The position numbers and the translations under genes are program-made. From positions 1 to 60,992 of the forward strand of contig NZ_JASHJX010000024.1 in assembly GCF_030732985.1 (NCBI RefSeq): a stretch of 60,992 nucleotides of DNA, written 5' to 3'. This DNA comes from Nioella sp. MMSF_3534. GTDB taxonomy: Bacteria > Pseudomonadota > Alphaproteobacteria > Rhodobacterales > Rhodobacteraceae. Below are positions 1-8,624 of this stretch, one piece after another. Numbering within the stretch: the stretch's first letter is position 1; every line of letters begins with the position of its first letter. Under the pieces are notes generated by a model. It did no database searches, was not told where the DNA came from, and saw only the letters and a program-made list of their open reading frames with translations.

Positions 1-16
1 GGGCAAGCCCTGCGGC

Positions 17-607
17 TCAGCCCCTGTGCGCGGTCAGCAGGATAAAGCGGTCGACCGTGCCGGCCAGCCCCGCACCTTCCCCGGATGTAGCGCGGATACC
101 GGCAAATCCAGCCTGTGCGAGCCGGTCGCGCAGTTCCGGTTCCTCGTAATAGGCGTAGAACCGGCCCAGGCTGTCGCGGTGTTCGCCCGTTCCCAGTTTC
201 AGGCCCAGATAGAGCGTGCCGCCGGGTCTCAGCGCCCGGTGGATGGCGGCGAGGTGGCGGGGGAAGTCCGCTTTCGGGGCGTGCAGCAGCGAGAAGCTGG
301 CCCAGATACCATCATAGGCCGCCGTTTCGGTCAGGTCGTCGAAACTGCCGAGCCTTGCGGCAACGCCCTTCTTCCGTGCGGCCTCGACAAAGGCGGGGGT
401 GGCGTCGATGGCGCTGACGGTGAACCCCTCAGCGGCCATCCGGGCGGCATGCAGCCCCGGCCCGCAGCCCAGATCGAGGATTGCGCCGCCCTTGGGCAGC
501 ATGGACAGGAAGCCGTCGAGCGCCTGCTTCTCGCCCTCGCTGAACTCAAGCGCGGCGTAGTCGGCGGCTTTCTTCGTGTAGGTGTCGAGGGTTTCCCGGT
601 CTGCCAT
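17..607 (-). CDS. Class I SAM-dependent methyltransferase
   Basis: A 196-aa soluble protein with a Rossmann methyltransferase fold. The SAM-binding motif I (LDLGCGPG, residues 44-51) is followed by an acidic residue after the next strand (SAID) and a motif near ALRPGG that is typical of methyltransf_11/25 members. The substrate cannot be read from the sequence. It is the last gene of a minus-strand run: its ATG lies one base past the stop of the LysE-type exporter gene, so the two are probably co-transcribed with the flavin monooxygenase further upstream. Confidence 0.8.
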   Translation of the reverse strand: MADRETLDTYTKKAADYAALEFSEGEKQALDGFLSMLPKGGAILDLGCGPGLHAARMAAEGFTVSAIDATPAFVEAARKKGVAARLGSFDDLTETAAYDGIWASFSLLHAPKADFPRHLAAIHRALRPGGTLYLGLKLGTGEHRDSLGRFYAYYEEPELRDRLAQAGFAGIRATSGEGAGLAGTVDRFILLTAHRG

Positions 608-608
608 G

Positions 609-1223
609 TCAGGCCCTTTCCAGTGCCAGCCGCAGGCCGAGCCCGGCGAAAACGGCGGCGAAGCTGCGGCTCATCCAGCGCATGGCGCGCTCGCTGCCGA
701 GAATGGCCTTGCGGGCGAAGGCGGCGAAGGTTCCGTAAAGCGCGAAGACAACGAAGGTCATCGCCATGAAGATACCGCCAAGCAGCGCCATTTCGGCGGT
801 GGCCGAGGCGGGATTGCCCGACAGGAAGGGCGGCAGCAGGGCGAGGAAGAAGATCGACAGCTTGGGGTTGAGTATGTTGATCAGCGCGCCGCGCGTGGCG
901 ATGCGCGGGCCGTTCTCCACCGTCTGCGTGGCCTCAACCCTCAGCGCCCCGCCTTCGCGGAGCGCGCTATAGGCCAGCCACAGCAGGTAGGCGACGCCCG
1001 CCCATTTCACGAGGTTGAAGATCAGAGCCGAGCTGTGCATCACCGCAGCCAGCCCGAGCGCCGCCGCCGTGATATGGGGGACGATCCCGAAGGTGCAGCC
1101 AAGGGCCGCCCAAATGGCGGCGCGGCGGCCTTGTCCCAGCCCGAGGGCCAGTGTGTAGACGACGCCGGTGCCGGGGGCGAGCACGACGACGAGGGCGGTC
1201 AGAAGGAACTGTGCGGAAATCAT
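609..1223 (-). CDS. LysE/RhtB-family amino-acid exporter
   Basis: A 204-aa membrane protein with about six hydrophobic segments and the family N-terminus (APGTG near residue 16, followed by a long G/A-rich helix). LysE/RhtB proteins export amino acids or related small metabolites across the inner membrane; the substrate here is unknown. The start chosen is the ATG reading MISAQF. It overlaps the stop of the upstream monooxygenase gene by 4 nt (ATGA), indicating translational coupling. A longer frame upstream exists but is low-complexity arginine-rich and overlaps the neighbour. Confidence 0.8.
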   Translation of the reverse strand: MISAQFLLTALVVVLAPGTGVVYTLALGLGQGRRAAIWAALGCTFGIVPHITAAALGLAAVMHSSALIFNLVKWAGVAYLLWLAYSALREGGALRVEATQTVENGPRIATRGALINILNPKLSIFFLALLPPFLSGNPASATAEMALLGGIFMAMTFVVFALYGTFAAFARKAILGSERAMRWMSRSFAAVFAGLGLRLALERA

Positions 1224-2341
1224 GAAAGGGCCTTTCGGGTCAGGGTCTTGGCATGTTGTGCGATGGCGATGGCTTCCCGCGATGTGGCGTAAAGCTGACC
1301 GTCGGGTGACACTTTGTAGGAGCAGAAATAGAGCCCCGGTTCGGGGGTAGGGGCGCCGCTGGCCAGGGGGTGGCCCGTGGCATCGAGCGCGGCGCAATCG
1401 GGGCCGAGAAGCGGGCGCAGATCGACGGTGTAGCCGATGGCGGCGATGATCGTCTCGACGGGGGCGGCGGTGCCGTCTGCGAACCGGACCTCCGCCCCGT
1501 CCAACCGCTCGATACCGGGTGTCACCGCGATACGGCCCGCCTTGATCGCGCTTAGCGTGCCGGTGTCGATCAGCGGAATGCGGTCATCTTCATGCACCAG
1601 CGCGGCGGGACCTTTGGCCATGGAGCGCAGGCCGTAATCCTCGGGCCGCCCGACCGCAAGGCGCAGGACAGGCGCGGTCAGGGCATCGGCCAGCTTGTAG
1701 CCGAGCGCCTTGGTCATCAGCCCGAAAGACGTGATGGGGATGCCGAAAAGCTGCTTGGGCAGGATATTGACCGGCCCGCGCACGGACAGGGTGACGTTGA
1801 TGCCCGCGCGGGCCAGATCCAGCGCGATGTCGCCGCCGGAATTGCCGAAGCCCACGACCAGAACGCGCTGGCCTGTGAAAGTGGCGGGGTTGCGGTAGCG
1901 GCTTGAATGCAGGATCAGGCCGTCGAAGCTGCCCGGCCAGTCGGGCTGGCGCGGGGTGCCGTTGACGCCCGTGGCCATCACGACGATATCCGCCGTTTCC
2001 GTGCCGTGCGAATGGGTGACTTGCCAGCCCTCGCCTGTCTTCTCGACCTTTTCAACCGCGCAGCCGAGGCGCGGGGACAGGCCGTGATGGGCCGCATAAG
2101 CCTCCAGATACGCGATGACGTCGGCGCGGCTCGGGTATTTGCCGACGCCCTTGGGATAGTCGAGGCCGGGCAGGGTGGAGCGCCCGCGCACCGTGTGCAG
2201 ATGCAGGCAGTCATAGTGGCTGTGCCAGCTGCTGGCGATGGTATCGGCGCGGTCGAGGATCACCGGTGTGATCCCTTCGGCCTTCAGGCAGGCGGCAGCG
2301 GCAAGCCCTGCGGGGCCTGCGCCGATGATGACGGCCTTCAT
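1220..2341 (-). CDS. Flavin-containing monooxygenase-like NAD(P)-binding protein
   Basis: A 373-aa two-dinucleotide-binding-domain flavoprotein. The N-terminal FAD site is GAGPAG (residues 7-12) and a second NADPH site is GFGNSG in mid-protein. Just before the latter is FDGLILHSSRY, a good match to the FMO/Baeyer-Villiger fingerprint FxGxxxHxxxY/W. The ATG at 2341 has GGGAGGGAC upstream. FMO-type enzymes oxygenate soft nucleophiles or ketones; the substrate is not evident. It heads a coupled operon with a LysE-type exporter and a methyltransferase. Confidence 0.78.
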   Translation of the reverse strand: MKAVIIGAGPAGLAAAACLKAEGITPVILDRADTIASSWHSHYDCLHLHTVRGRSTLPGLDYPKGVGKYPSRADVIAYLEAYAAHHGLSPRLGCAVEKVEKTGEGWQVTHSHGTETADIVVMATGVNGTPRQPDWPGSFDGLILHSSRYRNPATFTGQRVLVVGFGNSGGDIALDLARAGINVTLSVRGPVNILPKQLFGIPITSFGLMTKALGYKLADALTAPVLRLAVGRPEDYGLRSMAKGPAALVHEDDRIPLIDTGTLSAIKAGRIAVTPGIERLDGAEVRFADGTAAPVETIIAAIGYTVDLRPLLGPDCAALDATGHPLASGAPTPEPGLYFCSYKVSPDGQLYATSREAIAIAQHAKTLTRKALS

Positions 2342-2393
2342 GACTGTCCCTCCCTGTCCTGTCGGCCATGGTGGGGGGCCTTGGAGGGGTGGG

Positions 2394-2855
2394 TCAAGCC
2401 GTTGCAAGGGCCGGCCCGCTGCGAAAGAAGCTGACATCGTTGGTGAAGATGCTGTCGGGAACAAGGCGGATCAGGCGGCCCGACGGGTCCTCGATCTTCG
2501 CCACGGTGTCGATGAACCACGGGTTCCACGCGGCCTCGTCCGGGCCAAGATAGCGCGCCAGAAGACGGCGGAAGAGCGCCGGGTCCATCGGGTCGATCGT
2601 GGCGCGGCCCCGTAACCCCAGATGGCGCAGGATGCCGCCCGCGTTGTCATAATGCACGATCTCGACCGCGACACGCGGATCGCGGGCGATGCGTCGCGCG
2701 GAGCTGGCGGTTTCGTCCGACAGCATGTGGAGCGCACCATCTTCCCAGTGAAACCAGACCGGAGCATTCCTTGGCGCGCCGTCCTCTGCCAGCGTGGCAA
2801 GATTGGCCATGAGCGGCAGGTGCAGGATATCCTCTGGGTCGAAGGGCGTGGGCAT
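2394..2855 (-). CDS. Pyridoxamine 5'-phosphate oxidase-family (split-barrel FMN) protein
   Basis: A 153-aa protein with the split beta-barrel pattern of PNPOx-like proteins: an early ANLATLAEDGAPRNAPVWF strand pair, then SDETASSARRIARDPRV, the usual region contacting FMN or F420 phosphate. Members bind FMN, F420 or heme and the exact activity cannot be told. Its ATG lies 3 nt after the ispH stop codon, so the two are almost certainly one transcript. Confidence 0.7.
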   Translation of the reverse strand: MPTPFDPEDILHLPLMANLATLAEDGAPRNAPVWFHWEDGALHMLSDETASSARRIARDPRVAVEIVHYDNAGGILRHLGLRGRATIDPMDPALFRRLLARYLGPDEAAWNPWFIDTVAKIEDPSGRLIRLVPDSIFTNDVSFFRSGPALATA

Positions 2856-2858
2856 CGG

Positions 2859-3809
2859 TCAGGCCGGTTGCCGCAACACGCGCGGGACCTTGAATTCCAC
2901 GTTCTCGGTCGCGGTCTCGACCTCCTCGACGGTCACGTCATAGCGGGCGCGGAAGGCGTCGATAACTTCTTCTACAAGAATCTCCGGCGCGGAGGCCCCG
3001 GCGGTGACGCCCACGGACCCGATGCCCTCCAACGCGCGCCAGTCGATGTTTTCGGCCCGTTGCACAAGCTGGGAATAGGAGCAGCCCGCTTTCGCCCCGA
3101 CCTCGACCAGTCTGCGGGAGTTGGAGGAATTGGGCGCCCCGACGACAAGGATCGCATCGGCCTTGGGCGCGATGGCCTTGACCGCTGCCTGCCGGTTGGT
3201 GGTGGCGTAGCAGATGTCTTCCTTGTGGGGGCCGACGATGGAGGGGAAGCGCGCCTGAAGGGCGGCGACGATGCCCGCCGTATCATCGACCGACAGGGTG
3301 GTCTGGGTGATGAAGGCGAGTCGTTCGGGATCGCGCGGGACAAGGCCCGCCACGTCGGCCTCGGTTTCCACCAGCAGCACCTCGCCCTCGGGCAGCTGGC
3401 CCATGGTGCCGATGGTTTCGGGGTGGCCTGCATGGCCGATCATGACCATCTGCAACCCGTTGGCGTGGTGGCGTTCGGCCTCGATATGGACCTTGCTGAC
3501 CAGCGGGCAGGTGGCATCGACATAGACCATCTGGCGGGCTTCGGCGGCGGCGGGCACGGATTTGGGTACGCCATGGGCGGAAAAGATCACCGGGCGATCA
3601 TCGGGGCAATCCTCCAACTCCTCCACGAAGATAGCGCCCTTCGCGCGCAGGTCGTCCACGACGAATTTGTTATGCACGATTTCATGCCGGACATAGACCG
3701 GCGCGCCCCATTTCTCGATCGCCATTTCCACGATCTTGATCGCCCGGTCGACACCGGCGCAGAAACCGCGCGGGGCGGCGAGGTAGAGGGTGAGGGGCGG
3801 TTTGGTCAT
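2859..3809 (-). CDS. ispH: 4-hydroxy-3-methylbut-2-enyl diphosphate reductase
   Basis: A 316-aa IspH/LytB, catalysing the last step of the MEP pathway (HMBPP to IPP/DMAPP) with a [4Fe-4S] cluster. The three cluster cysteines are visible: GFCAGVD (Cys17), [11 protein letters not shown] (near 100) and [11 protein letters not shown] (near 200). The substrate-binding [11 protein letters not shown] segment and the HEIVHN motif are also present. The start is the ATG reading MTKPPL, downstream of a weaker 29-residue extension. It is divergent from the peroxiredoxin-like gene across about 140 bp. Confidence 0.96.
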   Translation of the reverse strand: MTKPPLTLYLAAPRGFCAGVDRAIKIVEMAIEKWGAPVYVRHEIVHNKFVVDDLRAKGAIFVEELEDCPDDRPVIFSAHGVPKSVPAAAEARQMVYVDATCPLVSKVHIEAERHHANGLQMVMIGHAGHPETIGTMGQLPEGEVLLVETEADVAGLVPRDPERLAFITQTTLSVDDTAGIVAALQARFPSIVGPHKEDICYATTNRQAAVKAIAPKADAILVVGAPNSSNSRRLVEVGAKAGCSYSQLVQRAENIDWRALEGIGSVGVTAGASAPEILVEEVIDAFRARYDVTVEEVETATENVEFKVPRVLRQPA

Positions 3810-3952
3810 CGGTGGCTCCTTCGCTTGGGCCAACAGGTAAGGCCATGGACCGAGCGCGTCCAGCCCACGCAAAGGTGACCGGGCAGGTGATTGCACCCGG
3901 CGGTGGGATCGTCCGTTATGGTCAGGCGTGACCTGAGGAAAGGACCAACCCC

Positions 3953-4492
3953 ATGCTGATGCCCCGCCAGAAGACCCCGGATTTGAGCTTGCCCACCACC
4001 GACGGCGCGGGGTTTACCCTGTCTGCCGAGTCGAATGCGCGCGGGACCATTGTCTGTTTCTATCGAGGTCTGCATTGCCCGCTCTGCGCGACCTACCTGA
4101 CCGAACTGACCCGATTGCTTCCGGAATTCGCCGAACGCGGCGTGGGCGCGGTGGCCGTCAGTTCCGACGGCGAAGACCGCGCCCGCGCGATGCAGGAAAA
4201 AGTGGGCGGCGAAGGGCTGAGCTATGCTTATGATCTGCCGCTTGCCACGGCGCGCGACGATTGGGGGCTGTTCATCTCGACCTCTCGCGGCACGACCTCT
4301 ATCGGGATCGAGGAACCGGCCCTGTTCGCGGAGCCCGGCCTGTTCCTGATCAACCCGGACCGGACGCTGTATTACATGTCGGTGCAGACCATGCCCTTTG
4401 TCCGACCGCATTTCCGGGAACTGCTTGGCGCGGTGGATTTCGCCATCGCCAACAATTATCCGGCGCGGGGGGAATATACCGGGGATCTGTGA
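3953..4492 (+). CDS. AhpC/TSA-type thioredoxin-fold redox protein
   Basis: A 179-aa cytosolic peroxiredoxin-like protein. Residues 34-45 carry the thioredoxin-fold strand followed by HCPLC (Cys42, Cys45), a CxxC-type redox site in the place of the peroxidatic cysteine. The remaining alpha/beta pattern ([20 protein letters not shown]) fits the AhpC/TSA family. The CxxC arrangement suggests disulfide chemistry; the substrate is not known. It uses the leader AAAGGACCAACCCC directly before the ATG, the same 14-mer that precedes the cytochrome c gene at 5646. It converges on the TetR gene with an 11-nt gap. Confidence 0.75.
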   Translation: MLMPRQKTPDLSLPTTDGAGFTLSAESNARGTIVCFYRGLHCPLCATYLTELTRLLPEFAERGVGAVAVSSDGEDRARAMQEKVGGEGLSYAYDLPLATARDDWGLFISTSRGTTSIGIEEPALFAEPGLFLINPDRTLYYMSVQTMPFVRPHFRELLGAVDFAIANNYPARGEYTGDL

Positions 4493-4503
4493 ACGCATCC
4501 GGC

Positions 4504-5094
4504 CTACCCCCGGAACAGCGTTGTCAGCCGTGTCAGGGCGACCCTGGCGCGTGCGTCGATCTGGCCCGCTGATGGGGGCGGCATGGCCCCGGTGACCCGG
4601 CGTACCTGCCAGTCACCCACCAGAAGCGACAGGTAGGTTTCGGCGATATCGCCGGGGCTGCCCGCCAGTTGCCCGGCGGCGCAGGCGCGGTCCATGACGC
4701 CGATGATCCAGGGAAAGACCCGCTCTCGTCCGACCTTGCCGAGCGTCTGGCCAAGCGTTCCGGTCTTGTCAGCCGCAGCCGCCCGGTTCAGTGCGACGGC
4801 GCGCGGGCTGGTCAGCATCGTCAGAAGCGCCGGGCCGAGGCTGGAAAGCTCAAGGATCGGATCATCGGACCGGGTGTCTTCCATCACGGTTCGGACAATC
4901 TCCGTATTGCGGGTGATCAGCGCGGCAAACAGCCCGGTCTTGTCGCCATACCAGCGATAGAGCGTTTCGTTCGAGGCCTTGGCCTCTTTCGCCACGGCCA
5001 GCATCGACAACCCTTCGAATCCCTTGGCGTCCAGCACGCGATAGGCAGCGTCTTCGATCTGTTTGGCCCGAGCTTCCCGTGCGTCTTCCCGCAT
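4504..5094 (-). CDS. TetR/AcrR-family transcriptional regulator
   Basis: A 196-aa regulator with an N-terminal TetR HTH (residues 10-55: RVLDAKGFEGLSMLAVAKEAKASNETLYRWYGDK in outline) and a helical C-terminal ligand/dimer domain of the TetR_C type. It is divergent from a small membrane-protein gene at 5182. The intergenic space holds one perfect and one imperfect CCGTAATT/AATTACGG operator, so it very likely represses itself and that neighbour. The inducer is unknown. Confidence 0.85.
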   Translation of the reverse strand: MREDAREARAKQIEDAAYRVLDAKGFEGLSMLAVAKEAKASNETLYRWYGDKTGLFAALITRNTEIVRTVMEDTRSDDPILELSSLGPALLTMLTSPRAVALNRAAAADKTGTLGQTLGKVGRERVFPWIIGVMDRACAAGQLAGSPGDIAETYLSLLVGDWQVRRVTGAMPPPSAGQIDARARVALTRLTTLFRG

Positions 5095-5120
5095 TTCCTG
5101 TCCTTTGCTGTTGACGGCTA

Positions 5121-5169
5121 CCGTAATTCTAATTACGGATTACGTCAATAACCGTAATTTAAAATACGC
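5121..5169. promoter_or_regulatory. Two tandem palindromic operators between tetR-type gene and 5182 gene
   Basis: Perfect inverted repeat CCGTAATT-CT-AATTACGG at 5121-5138, and a second site at 5152-5169 (CCGTAATT-TA-AAATACGC) with 6 of 8 positions of the second arm conserved. The sites are spaced 31 bp centre to centre, about three helical turns, placing two dimers on the same face. The divergent TetR regulator is the obvious ligand (inference). Confidence 0.75.
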
Positions 5170-5181
5170 CAAGGAGGCATC

Positions 5182-5544
5182 ATGACCCAATCTTCCCGTT
5201 CCTCTCAGGCGGCGCTGGCCGTTCTGATCATTCTTCACCTGTTCATGCTGGCCACGCTTCTGGCCGGCGTTGCCCCGCATCCGCCGGCGCAGATCCCGCT
5301 GTTCGGGCTGGCCCCGTTCTTTGCTGCGACCGTCTCGGCCCTTGCGGCGGCGATGATGTCCGGTGCCGTGGAAAGCCGGGCCGGGCGGGGTCTGACCGTG
5401 CTGGCGATCCTGCTGTCGCTGGTCTCTTTCGGGCCGCACAAGGTGATCGACCCGGCCTTTCCGCTGATCTGGCCAGCGGTCGTGACCGCTTGGGTGGCCA
5501 TCGGTGCACTTGTGATGCGCATGATCGCCGCCCGCAGGGGCTAG
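5182..5544 (+). CDS. Small four-helix integral membrane protein
   Basis: A 120-aa protein with four hydrophobic stretches (about residues 10-30, 40-60, 70-88 and 94-114) separated by short loops, no signal peptide and no recognised motif. It lies divergent from a TetR regulator over a double operator, so it is presumably the regulated target. AAGGAGG precedes the ATG. Function unknown; small transport or efflux-related roles are common for such pairs, but nothing in the sequence proves this. Confidence 0.7.
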   Translation: MTQSSRSSQAALAVLIILHLFMLATLLAGVAPHPPAQIPLFGLAPFFAATVSALAAAMMSGAVESRAGRGLTVLAILLSLVSFGPHKVIDPAFPLIWPAVVTAWVAIGALVMRMIAARRG

Positions 5545-5645
5545 CGCATCGAGGGGGGGGTCCGCTCACGATCCGGTGACTTGACCTTCCAGCGGGGGAA
5601 GCCGCGAAAGAGGTTTCACAGAACCGATGAAAAAGGACCAACCCC

Positions 5646-6113
5646 TTGAAACCTGCCACCCTTCTTGCTGTTGCCGCAGGCCTTGCCACCATGGCCGGGG
5701 CTGCGGTGTGGGCCAGCCATGACGACGGCCCCGGCCTGTTGCCCTATGATCACCCGGACGCTGTGGCGCGCGGTGAAGCGATCTACGCCGAAACCTGTGC
5801 GAGCTGCCACGGAGCTGACCTGTCGGGGCAAGAGGGTGTGGATTGGCGGGTGCGGGATGCGGATGGTTATCTGCCCGCCCCGCCCCATGACGAAACCGGC
5901 CACACCTGGCATCACCCTGACGAGGTTCTGATCGCCATCACCACCCACGGCACCGAGGCGCTGATCGGCGGTGATTACCGCAGCAACATGATGGGGTTCG
6001 GCGAGGTGCTGAGCGAGCAGGAGATCCTCGACGTGCTGGCCTATATCAAAAGCACCTGGCCCGAACGGGTGATCGAGATCCATGACGGGATCAATGCGCA
6101 AGCGGGGGGGTAG
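5646..6113 (+). CDS. Periplasmic cytochrome c
   Basis: A 155-aa mono-heme cytochrome c: an N-terminal hydrophobic export segment (residues 3-23), heme attachment site CASCH (Cys51, Cys54, His55) and a C-terminal axial-ligand region (NMMGFGEVLS...ILDVLAYIK) typical of class I cytochromes. The start is TTG at 5646; the ATG at 5627 is out of frame. The leader AAAGGACCAACCCC is identical to that of the gene at 3953. It probably shuttles electrons in the periplasm; the partner is not identified. Confidence 0.85.
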   Translation: MKPATLLAVAAGLATMAGAAVWASHDDGPGLLPYDHPDAVARGEAIYAETCASCHGADLSGQEGVDWRVRDADGYLPAPPHDETGHTWHHPDEVLIAITTHGTEALIGGDYRSNMMGFGEVLSEQEILDVLAYIKSTWPERVIEIHDGINAQAGG

Positions 6114-6119
6114 GGTCTT

Positions 6120-6134
6120 TGTGACAGGGTCACA
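6120..6134. promoter_or_regulatory. Palindromic site TGTGAC-AGG-GTCACA upstream of 6192 gene
   Basis: Perfect 6-bp arms with a 3-nt centre, 58 bp before the methyltransferase start at 6192 and just after the cytochrome c stop. The TGTGA/TCACA arms recall CRP-family sites, but the spacing is shorter than the classical one. Candidate operator only. Confidence 0.35.
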
Positions 6135-6191
6135 GAACGGGTGCGTATGCCCGTGCTATTCTTGCCTTACCAGAAGAGGAGTGCGCGCCGG

Positions 6192-6830
6192 ATGACCGAT
6201 GACAGAACCACCCATTGGGACAACCGCTATGCGGGGGCGGAGCCGCAAAGCCTGAGCTGGTTCGAGGCCGCGCCCGCCCTGTCGCTCAGGCTGATCGGGC
6301 AGGCAGCAGGACCGGAGGCGTCGGTGATCGACATGGGCGGCGGAGCCTCCCGCATACCTGATGCGCTGCTTGAGGCGGGCTACAAGGATATCACGGTGCT
6401 GGACCTCTCTGCCGAGGCGCTGGCCATGTCCCGCGCGCGGCTTGGCGACCGGGCCGCGGCGGTGGACTGGCAGGTGGCCGATGTCACGCGCTGGCAGCCC
6501 GCCCGGCGCTATGACCTGTGGCATGACCGGGCGGTGTTCCATTTCTTGACCGATGCCGGGGACCGGGCCGCCTATGCGCGGGCGCTGAATTCCGCCTTGG
6601 TGCCGGGGGGAACCGCGATAATCATGAGTTTTGCCGATGACGGGCCGGAAAAATGCTCGGGCCTGCCGGTGCAGCGCTATGCGCCCGAGGACCTGGTGGC
6701 GGAGATCGAGCGGCTGTTGCCCGGACTGTTCACGGTGAGGGAGACCGGCCGCTTCGCTCACACCACCCCCGGCGGGGCGGAGCAGCGGTTTCAATACACC
6801 GTCTTTCAGAAGCGGGCCGGCACGGGCTGA
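6192..6830 (+). CDS. Class I SAM-dependent methyltransferase
   Basis: A 212-aa methyltransferase: N-terminal HWDNRYAG, motif I VIDMGGGASR, then VLDLSAEAL (acidic post-strand residue), WQVADVTRW, and LWHDRAVFHFL, a pattern common in thiopurine/tellurite-type methyltransferases. The ATG at 6192 has AGGAG 10 nt upstream and starts at the conserved MTDDRTTHWDNRY. Substrate unknown. It is followed by a hairpin belonging to the convergent gene. Confidence 0.8.
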   Translation: MTDDRTTHWDNRYAGAEPQSLSWFEAAPALSLRLIGQAAGPEASVIDMGGGASRIPDALLEAGYKDITVLDLSAEALAMSRARLGDRAAAVDWQVADVTRWQPARRYDLWHDRAVFHFLTDAGDRAAYARALNSALVPGGTAIIMSFADDGPEKCSGLPVQRYAPEDLVAEIERLLPGLFTVRETGRFAHTTPGGAEQRFQYTVFQKRAGTG

Positions 6831-6852
6831 CCGAGTGCCAAACCCCGACAAA

Positions 6853-6880
6853 GAAAAACCCCGGCGCGATGGCCGGGGTC
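6853..6880 (-). terminator. Rho-independent terminator of the NYN-domain gene
   Basis: Seven-bp GC stem (CCCCGGC 6859-6865 with GCCGGGG 6872-6878), 6-nt loop. Read on the minus strand it is followed by TTTTT. It lies 12 bp past the stop of the minus-strand gene. Confidence 0.75.
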
Positions 6881-6889
6881 TCTGTCCGA

Positions 6890-7465
6890 TCAGTTGTCGG
6901 CGGTCTCGTAGTCGGACCGCTCGTTTATCCGCGGTTCGCGCGGGGGGCGGCCGACAACCTCTTTGAGCTCATCCAGCTCGATGAAATTGTCCGCCTGGCG
7001 GCGCAGGTCATCCGCGATCATCGGTGGCTGGCTGCGAATCGTGGACACGACCGACACCCGAACGCCCTTGCGCTGCAACGCCTCTACCAGCGGGCGGAAG
7101 TCGCCATCGCCGGAGAACAGCACGATGTGATCGACATGGGGGGCAATCTCCATGGCATCGACCGTCAGTTCGATATCCATGTTGCCCTTGACCTTGCGGC
7201 GGCCCTGACTGTCCACGAATTCCTTCGCGGGCTTGGTCACCATGGTGAAGCCGTTGTAATGCAGCCAGTCCACCAGCGGCCGGATCGGAGAATAGTCGTC
7301 ATTCTCCAGAAGCGCGGTGTAGTAGAAGGCCCGGAGCAGCTTGCCCCGCTGCATGAACTCCTGCCTGAGAAGTTTGTAGTCAATGTCAAAGGCGAGCGCC
7401 TTTGCTGCTGCGTACAGGTTGGAGCCGTCTATGAAGAGCGCCAACCGTTCGTCCCGATAAAACAT
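6890..7465 (-). CDS. NYN-domain (LabA/DUF88-like) protein
   Basis: A 191-aa PIN-like NYN domain protein: ALFIDGSNL (Asp13, Asn16) is the first acidic site, DIELTVDAM a second, and VLFSGDGDFRPLVEAL the third. This is the four-acid metal-binding layout of LabA-like putative ribonucleases. It may act on RNA in the cytosol, but no target is known. It is divergent from folK across a 95-bp AT-rich promoter region and has its own terminator. Confidence 0.85.
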   Translation of the reverse strand: MFYRDERLALFIDGSNLYAAAKALAFDIDYKLLRQEFMQRGKLLRAFYYTALLENDDYSPIRPLVDWLHYNGFTMVTKPAKEFVDSQGRRKVKGNMDIELTVDAMEIAPHVDHIVLFSGDGDFRPLVEALQRKGVRVSVVSTIRSQPPMIADDLRRQADNFIELDELKEVVGRPPREPRINERSDYETADN

Positions 7466-7560
7466 GATTTCTGGTCCCGTGAGTGATAATCGTCGACCGC
7501 GACCGGTGTATGTGAAATGAAATGGCCTGAATCACGATCAACAATGAACATCGAGAATAA

Positions 7561-8199
7561 GTGATCGGGCGCGCTTTGCAACGACCAGACCGTAACATTT
7601 CTTTCACAAACGCCGTAATTGCGGCGGGGTCTAACCTATCGGATATGGACAATATATCCGAAGGTATAGTTTCCAAAGCGATTTCTGATGTTGTGCGGCT
7701 GGCGGGTGGGAATCCGCTGGTGTCACGATTCTACCGAACCCCGGCTTTCCCCGCCGGATCAGGGCCGGATTTCGTGAATGCGGCGTTCTCAATCGACTGG
7801 TCGGGGACGCCCGAAGCGCTGCTGGCGCTACTGCACCGGGTCGAGGCAGAGGCAGGCCGCACCCGTACCCACCGTTGGGAAGCGCGGGTGTTGGATCTCG
7901 ATCTTGTGGCGTTCGGTGATTGCGTCCGCCCCGATGCGGCAACCCAGACCGATTGGCGCACTCTGCCGCTTGAACAGGCCGCGACCCGCGCGCCTGACCA
8001 GTTGATTCTGCCCCATCCGCGATTGCAGGAACGGGGGTTCGTGCTGGTGCCCATGGCAGATATTGCCCCCGACTGGCGGCATCCGCTGACAGGGCGGACC
8101 GTGACACAGATGCTGGCGGCGCTACCGGCGGAAGACCTGGCCGAAATCCGCCCGATTGAAGGGGATTCGGGCCTTGTCTTTCCGGGGAGCGGTGGATAA
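7561..8199 (+). CDS. folK: 6-hydroxymethyl-7,8-dihydropterin pyrophosphokinase
   Basis: HPPK, which transfers pyrophosphate from ATP to the pterin in folate synthesis. The N-terminal strand VIAAGSNL, the SRFYRTPAF segment and the signature RTHRWEARVLDLDLVAFGD with the HPRLQERGFVL tail are all family hallmarks. The start is uncertain: GTG at 7561 (212 aa) is given, TTG at 7576 is also possible, and the first in-frame ATG would remove the conserved first strand. About 45 bp before rpoZ. Confidence 0.9.
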   Translation: MIGRALQRPDRNISFTNAVIAAGSNLSDMDNISEGIVSKAISDVVRLAGGNPLVSRFYRTPAFPAGSGPDFVNAAFSIDWSGTPEALLALLHRVEAEAGRTRTHRWEARVLDLDLVAFGDCVRPDAATQTDWRTLPLEQAATRAPDQLILPHPRLQERGFVLVPMADIAPDWRHPLTGRTVTQMLAALPAEDLAEIRPIEGDSGLVFPGSGG

Positions 8200-8245
8200 G
8201 TAGGGACCTTGCGCCCCCCTCCTGCAACACATTCCGGAGAATGAT

Positions 8246-8599
8246 ATGGCCCGCGTGACGGTTGAAGACTGCGTTGACAAGGTTCCGAACCGGTTCGAAC
8301 TGGTGATGCTCGCCGCCCACCGGGCGCGTGAGATCTCGGCTGGCAGCCCGATCACCGTGGATCGTGACAACGACAAGAACCCGGTCGTGTCCCTGCGCGA
8401 GATCGCCGAGGAAACCCAGCTCGCCGATGACCTGCGCGAACGCCTGATCGAGTCGAACCAGACCCAGATCGAGGTCGATGAGCCGGAAGAGGACGCGATG
8501 GCCCTGCTGCAGGGCGTCGAAGCCGACCGCCCCGCCGCCGACGACATGTCGGAAGAGCAGATGCTGCGGCAGCTGATGGAAGCGCAGGGCCAGCGCTGA
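8246..8599 (+). CDS. rpoZ: RNA polymerase omega subunit
   Basis: A 117-aa omega subunit: MARVTVEDC start, [17 protein letters not shown] (binding to beta-prime), the [16 protein letters not shown] segment, and an acidic alphaproteobacterial tail. It stabilises RNA polymerase assembly and forms part of the ppGpp site. CGGAGA lies 5 nt before the ATG. It is immediately followed by rsh, a pairing conserved across proteobacteria. Confidence 0.95.
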   Translation: MARVTVEDCVDKVPNRFELVMLAAHRAREISAGSPITVDRDNDKNPVVSLREIAEETQLADDLRERLIESNQTQIEVDEPEEDAMALLQGVEADRPAADDMSEEQMLRQLMEAQGQR

Positions 8600-8624
8600 G
8601 GCTTCTGATCGGAACAGGACAGGC

